This document shows positions 57,840 to 64,000 of a stretch of 64,000 nt of DNA, one piece after another. The position numbers were made by a program, and so were the translations under genes. The notes under the pieces are model-generated. The model was not told where the DNA came from. It did no database searches and saw only the letters and a program-made list of their open reading frames with translations. The stretch lies in contig CM048839.1 in NCBI GenBank assembly GCA_026545765.1, positions 20,522,566 to 20,586,565 on the forward strand. Direction: 5' to 3'. Source of the DNA: Plantago major. Taxonomy: Eukaryota > Streptophyta > Magnoliopsida > Lamiales > Plantaginaceae. Within the stretch, counting starts at the first letter, position 1. The number at the start of each line of letters is the position of its first letter.

Positions 57840-59000
57840 AGAATTAACCTATATTACAGAAACAGGAAGGCCTTAATTTATCACCCAATGTTAGATTCAA
57901 CCAGGCAACAAATTTAGACAGAAGGTCATATTTAACGATGAGGAAGGCACCATTTGGTGGCACGCTCATAGCGACTGGTGTCGAGCCACTGTCCATAGAG
58001 CTATTATCGTCTACCCGAAACAGAGCTAGTAAAATCATGCTAAACACAACTGCTTCAATATAGCTCTTCAATAATAATTTGATTAATATTATGCTTGGAT
58101 ATAACAACTAATGACATGCATATCAAGTATTATGAAACATTGTTCTAGCTAGCACTAGGTTTGCATAATCTTTTGATCAATTTAGACGGCAATCCTGCAC
58201 AACTTAACCTCACGGTCTATAATGAGACCATGGTTCCCAAAAAAAAAGTTGCAGGAGAATCAACTGACTACTGCATAAGCATTACGTTTTGCATAATCCT
58301 TTAACACCATCTCATATTTAGACAGCAATTCTGCAGAACTCAACTTGACGGTCTGTTAAGATTGGATCATCCAACACCTTAGCTTGAAAGGTGGTACGGG
58401 TAGTATTCTCATCAAGCAACTCATGTTCACTAGCTTTCAAGTGTTGTGAACTGCATGGACGAAGAAAATAAAGAATTTAGAAACTATTATGACCACAGTG
58501 TCGATATAAAGAACAACAAGAACATCATAATACCTTTTCAATTTCAATTTCTTCTCCAACAAATTGCGCGTTGAACTACAAAAGAAAGTTATTAAGATCA
58601 TTATTAACTACCAAGTAAAACTGAATCGGTACAAATTCACAACGGAAGAACAACTCAGGTAATTAAGACGAAAACATACCCATTCCTCGGATGAAGTACT
58701 ATTCTCAGTATCACCAGTGGACATAGTATCAGAGCAGCTGTTTGGACAGCTGACACAATCTTCACTAATTGATTGGAAATGAGAGAACCCAGAAATCCCT
58801 TCTCATTTTCAGATTCTTTGACATCTACAACACTGGCTGTTTGGACACCTGCCAAAATCTTCACTAATTGATTGGAAAGGTGGGAGCCCATGAATCCCTT
58901 CTCACTTTCAGATTTTTTGACATCGACAACACTGAACGTCAAGTAATATGTAATGAATCTGGTAGTCCAATGGTTCACCTTCTCAATTTCTGCAACTTTG
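57840..59000 (-). pseudogene. Degenerate gene remnant with duplicated pieces
   Basis: The minus strand shows exon-like blocks. Around 58975-58681 two copies of a 33-codon unit lie in tandem (SVVDVKKSESEKGF / SVVDVKESENEKGF in one frame; FQSISED...CPNS in another), ending at a donor near 58680. A short exon at about 58576-58533 (LLEKKLKLK) follows. The 3' end is duplicated too: a block ending CRIAV-stop occurs near 58366-58296 and again near 58240-58161. Some phrases (CSDTMSTGDTE) recall UBP1/UBP2-type proteases, like the pseudogene next door, but the match is weak. I would not name it. Confidence 0.35.
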
Positions 59001-59027
59001 ATATTTGTCCCCTAGAAAAAGAAGGTA

Positions 59028-59203
59028 TTCTGGGAGACTTTCCAGTTGGTCACCCATCCTAAGATTGCTCCAGAGCAAGCACGCTTAACTCTGGAGTTCT
59101 TATAGATGGATTCCCGAAAAGAAAGGTGCACCTTGTTAGTATGAGTAGCGTTCTCGATCCCTTTAAGCTGTTTGGACTTGACTTGAAACTTTGGGGCATT
59201 ACA
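59028..59203 (-). mobile_element. Truncated Cassandra (TRIM) LTR with 5S rRNA-like segment
   Basis: On the minus strand, TGTAATGCCCCAAAGTTTC (starting at 59203) opens a Cassandra-type LTR. From 59101 to 59028 it carries a 5S rRNA-like stretch: AACTCCAGAGTTAAGCGTGC, then GGAGCAATCTTAGGATGGGT and GACCAACTGGAAAGTC. This covers the part of 5S with the internal RNA polymerase III promoter. The usual LTR tail and a partner LTR are absent, so it is truncated near 59028. It is not a normal 5S gene. Confidence 0.8.
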
Positions 59204-59232
59204 GTTAGAGTGCCATTTATTACTAAACGATG

Positions 59233-59744
59233 TGTAAAGGGATTAGTTCGTTTCTGACTTAGTTCGTGGAGAAGAGAGTGTGTTTTACCAGATTGACAGG
59301 AGCCGTTGATCTGATCAATCCAATGGCTGAGATTAAAACGCAGACGGAGGGAAATTTAGTTGGCTTTCACAAAAACAGAGCAACTAGTTTGTTTTATCCG
59401 AATTCATTTCAATTGTTGTGTAATTCGTGTATATAAGCTTGAATCACTATAGTTGAGCTAGAGAATCATTCTATTCATCTTTCAATTGTCAGTTATAGTG
59501 AGAGAAACACTTGTGAGAGAGAGAATCGAAGAAACCGCAAATCTCCATTGTTGATTTGTTTTGAAGGTTTCTGTTCTTGTAATCTTTCGTCGATAATGAA
59601 TTGATTCTTGTTGTTCTCCGTGGATGTAGGCAAAGTCGAACGACGTTAATTCTTATGTTGATTCGTTTAGCTTTGATTGTTCTGAGTTTTGGTTGTAACC
59701 GTTCTTCGATTGATTCGATCGCGTTTGTTCAATTGATTCTGGCA
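59233..59744 (+). repeat. Copia 3 5' LTR
   Basis: Starts TGTAAAGGGATTAG and ends TTCTGGCA. It matches 63678-64000 closely over the part visible there. Confidence 0.85.
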
Positions 59745-59787
59745 ATTGGCGCCGTCTGTGGGAAAGATCGGTTCAAAAATGTAATCA

Positions 59788-60470
59788 ATGGCGTCTATAA
59801 TGAGATTCGACACGGAGAAAATGACTGAGAAGATTGATTTCACCTTGTGGAAGGCGAAAATGGAAGCTCTCTTGGTTCAACAAGGAGTGGAGCAGGCACT
59901 GCTTGGCGATGATGGATTTGCTAAAGACTTTGATGAAGCTGAGAAAAAGCGTATCATCGGAAAAGCGAGGAGCACTATCATTTTGTCACTCGGAGACAAA
60001 GCATTGAGAGGGGTAATCAAGGAGAAAACGGCAAAAGCCGTGTGGGATAAACTTGAAGAGTTGTATCATGTCAAAACAGTGGCAAGCAAGATCAAACTCA
60101 AGCAAATGTTCTTTTCATTCAAGAAGCAGTCTGATAGGTCAATCATTGAGCATCTTGATGATTTCAACAAGTTGTGTTCTGATATGGAATCAAGGGAGAT
60201 GACAGTTGGTGAAGATGATAAGGCAGTTATATTGCTTAGCTAATTGCCCAAGAGTTATGAACATTTTATTGATGCAATTGTCATGTCCAAGCCTGATGAT
60301 ATGACAGCTAAAGATGTGGAGTTGGCTTTGAGGAACAAACTAGAACAGAAGAGTAGTGGAAGCCAACATGAATCTGCAACTGAGAGCCTATCTGTCAAAT
60401 TAACAACCGTGGAACAAGAATCACAACACCAGGAAGAAGCCACTCAACAAGTCTAAGCCTCTCAAGCAAC
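59788..60470 (+). pseudogene. Copia 3 gag
   Basis: A UBN2-type gag: FTLWKAKMEALLVQQG, AKAVWDKLEELYHVKT, EHLDDFNKLCSDM. A TAA at 60241-60243 interrupts the frame, which continues LPKSYEHFIDAI. A frameshift follows near 60395, so the basic linker joins the next block in another frame. Confidence 0.88.
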
Positions 60471-60499
60471 CTGGAAAGGGTGGAGCTGACAATGTTGAG

Positions 60500-60871
60500 A
60501 TGAGGAAGTGCTACAACTGTAAGAAACCTGGGCATTTGAAGAAAGATTGCCCAAATCTGAAGAACAAATCTGCAGCTCAACGCCCTTATAACACAGCTGA
60601 CATTGCAGAAGGTACATCTTATGAAACTGCAAAAGCTTTAGTTGTTAGCAACAATTATGATGATACTCTATGGGTGCTTGATTCTGGTTGTTCTTTTCAC
60701 ATGACTCCTATTAAGGATTGGTTCTTTAATTTTAAACATAAACATGGTGGTTCTGTGTTGCTTGGTAATAACCATCCATGTAGAGTGAAAGGAACTGGTT
60801 CAATAAGAATTAAGATGTTTGATGGGAAGGTGAGACAACTTGATAATGTCAGATATGTGAGGCATTCTTGA
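60500..60871 (+). pseudogene. Copia 3 zinc knuckle and protease, cut by a deletion
   Basis: Zinc knuckle CYNCKKPGHLKKDC, then the protease WVLDSGCSFHMTP and VLLGNNHPCRVKG. At about 60866 the sequence jumps from NVRYV to the integrase start (LDYV.SDLWGPA), so the GAG-pre-integrase zinc-binding domain is missing. Confidence 0.88.
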
Positions 60872-62180
60872 CTATGTCCGCTCTGATTTGTGGGGACCTG
60901 CTAGAGTTCAAACTTTGAGTGCAGGGAGGTATTTCATGAGCATTATAGATGATTTTTCAAGAAAGTTATGGATCTATATACTCAAGTCTAAGGATGAAGT
61001 TTTTGAAAGGTTTAAAGAATGGCTGATAGAAGTTGAAAATCAGACAAATAAGACTTTGAAGTGCTTAAGGACTGATAATGGCTTGGAGTTTGTCTCAACT
61101 GAGTTCAATAACTTCTGTAAAGAGAGAGGTATTCAGAGACACAGAACTGTACCAGGAACTCCACGGCAAAATGGCATTGCTGAGAGAATGAATCAAACAT
61201 TATTGGAGAGAGTCAGGTGTATGTTACTAAGCTCTGGCTTATCAAAATCTTTTTGGGGAGAAGCTGTGAATACTGCATGTTTTCTGATCAACAGATGTCC
61301 TTCAAGTGCAGTGGAATTCAAAACACCTGAAATGATTTGGTCAGGGAAGCTTTCTGACTATTCAACCTTGAGAGTGTTTGGTTGTTTAGCATTTGCTCAC
61401 GTTAAACAGGACAAGCGTCAGCCTAGGGCTCTGAGATGCTTATTTCTTGGTTACCCTAAGGGGGTTAAAGGTTATAAACTATGGTGCATTGAAGAGAAGA
61501 AGTGCATTATTAGTAGGGATGTTACTTTAAGTGAAAATGTAATGCCATTCAAGCTGAATAATCATAAAATTGGAGGTACTGATAGATCTGACACTGATGA
61601 TTTATCTGAGGTGGAGATAATTAGGCTTGAGAAATTATCTGTAGAAGTGCCTTAAGATAATCATGATACAGCAAATGAGATTACACCTGAATCTATTGAT
61701 AGAAATGATCATAAGAAAGAAGTTTCTACTCCCTTAAATCATATTAAGGTGCAGAACACAGATGAAGAAAATTCAGATTCAAATTCAGATAATGAAGATC
61801 AACTCTCAATACAGCAGCATAATTCTAGCTCAGGTGATTTGAGCAACTGGAATCTCACTAAACACAGGAAAAAGAGATCTATAGCTGGTGAGCATTCAAT
61901 TAGATTTGGTTGGTCAAATGTGGTTGCTTGTGCACTTAATGTCGCACAAGACATTGACTATTATGAGCTAAGAAATTATCAAGAAGCTGTGAGCTGTAAT
62001 GAGAGTGCAAAATGGATTGTAGCTATGGAAAAAGAATTGCTATCATTAGATAAGAATGGCACCTGGAAGATAGTGAACAAACCTAAAGGTGTTCAAACAG
62101 TGGATGCAAGTGGATTTACAAGAAGAAGGTGGAGACTAGTGAAGCAGGAGAATCAATCAGATTTAAAGCCAGATTAGTGG
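60872..62180 (+). pseudogene. Copia 3 integrase and linker
   Basis: Integrase core with SIIDDFSRKLW, LRTDNGLEFVS and PRQNGIAERMN, then LRVFGCLAFAHV and FLGYPKGVKGYKLW. A TAA at 61653-61655 interrupts an otherwise open acidic linker. Near 62110 the frame shifts before the RT. Confidence 0.9.
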
Positions 62181-63557
62181 CTAAGGGCTTTGCACAAAGA
62201 GAAGGCATAGATTTCAATGAAATCTTCTCACCTGTAGTGAAGCATTGTTCAATCAGATTGTTGTTATGTCTAGTAGCTCATCACAATCTTGTTCTACAAC
62301 AACTTGATGTGAAAACTGCATTCTTACATGGCAACTTAGAAGAGCAGATATATATGAATATACCAGAAGGGGTTATCTGATAAGAGTAAAGATCAGGTAT
62401 GCTTGTGGTTAAAATCTCTTTATGGTTTGAAACAAAGTCCAAGGCAGTGGCATAAGAGATTTGACAGTTATGTGTTAAGCATTGGTTTTACTAGAAGCTC
62501 TTATGACCGTTGTGCATATATACTTCAACCTACATAAGCTACAGTGATTTTCTTACTTCTCTATGTGGATGACATGTTATTGGCTGGAAATAACATGATT
62601 GAGATCAATGAAGTTAAGAAACTTTTGCAGACTGAGTTTGATATGAAGGATCTAGGTAATGCAAGGAGGATTTTAGGCATGGATATTACAAGAGATGTGA
62701 ACAATGGTGTACTGTATCTATCTCAATCTCATTATGTTAATAAAGTGCTGTCAAGGTTTTTTATGCATCAGGCAAATGAGGTTTCAACACCATTGGATCA
62801 GCATATTAAGCTATATATGCGTCAGTGGCCTCAAGATTCTAAAGAGAGTAAAGAAATGGATAGCATTCCATATGCTGGTGCAGTGGATAGTCACATGTAT
62901 TCTATGGTGTGCTGCAGACCTGATCTAGCACATTGTATGAGTGTTGTTAGCAGATATATGAGCTGTGCAGGAAAGGCTCATTGGAAAGCTGTTAAATGGA
63001 TTATGAGATACATGAAGAGAACTGCAGATCATGGTCTGAGATTTGAGAAGACTAATATAGCATATTCAAATGCATTAGTTGGTTATGTAGACTCAGATTT
63101 TGCTGCTAATTTGGACAGCAGGAAATCTCTCACTGGATATGTGTTTACTCTCTTTGGCACAGTTATTATTTGAAAATCAGTGCAACAGCCTGTGGTTGCT
63201 CTTTCTACTATTGAAGCTGAATTTATAGCTCTCACAGAAGCTATTAAAGAAGCTATATGGCTTAAAGGAATTATCAGAGAATTTGGCATTGATCAGAAGA
63301 TGATTATTGTGAATTGTGATAGTCAAAGTGCAATACATCTTGTTAAACATCAGATGTTTCATGAGCGCACAAAACATATTGATGTGAAGTACTATTTCAT
63401 CAGAGACATTGTGGATAAAGGGGAGATTAAAGTGGCAAAGATCTCAACTTTGGATAATCCTGCAAATGCCTTAACTAAGGCACTACCTTCTGAGAAATTT
63501 GAGTATTGTTGCAGGTTAATTAACAAGTGCAGCAATGTTGTAGCAACATCTGTTTGA
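62129..63557 (+). pseudogene. Copia 3 reverse transcriptase and RNase H
   Basis: RT blocks: FKARLVAKGFAQREGIDF, LDVKTAFLHGNLEEQIYM, SLYGLKQSPRQWHKRF (in a shifted frame at 62400-62520), LLLYVDDMLLAGNN. RNase H blocks: [40 protein letters not shown] and [12 protein letters not shown], ending at 63557. Lesions: TGA 62378-62380 with shifts, TAA 62535-62537 and TGA 63171-63173. Confidence 0.92.
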
Positions 63558-63677
63558 TGATGATGTGAAGATAGGGGATCTGCTCTAATCTCTAAGGAAC
63601 ATGAATGGGGTTTGTTCTAACCACAGGAACTGTATTGATTGAGAGCCGAAATCAAGAAACTCACTAAGGTGGAGAAT

Positions 63678-64000
63678 TGTAAAGGGATTAGTTCGTTTCT
63701 GACTTAGTTCGTGGAGAAGAGAGTGTGTTTTGCCAGATTTCACAGGAGCCGTTGATCTGATCAATCCAATGGTTGAGATTAAAATGCAGACGGAGGGAAA
63801 TTAGTTGGCTTTCACAGAAACAGAGCAACTAGTTCGTTTTATCCGAATTCGTTTCAATTGATGTGTAATTCGTGTATATAAGCTTGATTCTATGTAGTTG
63901 AGCTAGAGAATCATTCTATTCATCTTTCAATTGTCAATTATAGTGAGAGAAACACTTGTGAGAGAGAGGATTGAAGAAACCACAAATCTCCATTGTTGAT
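63678..64000 (+). repeat. Copia 3 3' LTR, partial
   Basis: Repeats the first 323 or so bases of 59233-59744 with few differences. It is cut by the window end. Confidence 0.9.

Larger units (their letters stand above)
59233..64000 (+). mobile_element. Ty1/copia retrotransposon 3, runs off the window
   Basis: 5' LTR 59233-59744. The 3' LTR starts at 63678, after GGTGGAGAAT, and is cut by the window end. Gag-protease-integrase-RT-RNase H are in copia order. The primer-binding region is TTGGCGCCGTCTGTGGG (about 59747-59763), not the initiator-Met type of most copia elements. The TSD cannot be tested because the right end is outside; the left flank is CGATG. Confidence 0.92.

Noticed and set aside
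59028..59101. A genuine 5S rRNA gene
   Set aside because: Divergent, incomplete and embedded in Cassandra-type LTR sequence.

Overview
This window is nuclear DNA of a flowering plant, probably a eudicot. Genes are spliced with GT-AG introns. They include plant-type dihydroxy-acid dehydratase (with a plastid transit-peptide exon), COP9 signalosome subunit 3, an F-box protein and a ubiquitin protease. Most of the sequence is plant transposable elements: Ty1/copia, Ty3/gypsy of the Tat type, Mutator-like elements (MULEs), hAT and Stowaway MITEs, and a Cassandra 5S-bearing LTR. I cannot name the species.

Layout. 1-6376: four non-autonomous terminal-inverted-repeat (TIR) elements, one nested in another; two have 9-bp target-site duplications (TSDs), which marks them as MULEs. 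6917-13192: a dihydroxy-acid dehydratase pseudogene broken by a solo LTR, frameshifts and a stop. 13193-19071: a duplicated terminal exon, AT-rich DNA, an unrecognised degenerate block and an LTR-like segment with a GC-rich core. 19072-20363 (-): a broken F-box gene. 22132-27112 (-): COP9 subunit 3, the only intact host gene; its 11 exons give exactly 430 codons including the stop. MITEs sit in two of its introns and in its promoter. 29856-29933 (-): an orphan terminal exon. 31353-36221 (-): a complete but mutated copia element with a fragment of plastid rDNA spacer inside it.

37043-55532 is one Tat-type gypsy element, enlarged by a Sirevirus-like copia element (45599-50716). That insertion cuts through an antisense, intron-containing plant-mobile-domain gene carried by the Tat element. 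56323-57680: a frameshifted ubiquitin protease. 57840-59000 (-): a degenerate gene remnant with a duplicated end. 59028-59203 (-): a truncated Cassandra LTR. 59233 to the window end: another mutated copia element whose 3' LTR runs off the window.

How it works together: only COP9 subunit 3 looks able to make a full protein. The window is otherwise a record of gene decay and nested insertion. The features most worth a second look are the MULE family with a shared layout (TIR, exon-like leader, long tandem array, TIR), the antisense spliced gene inside the Tat element, the repeated polypurine tracts and palindromes of the Sirevirus-like element, and the plastid DNA patch inside a retrotransposon.
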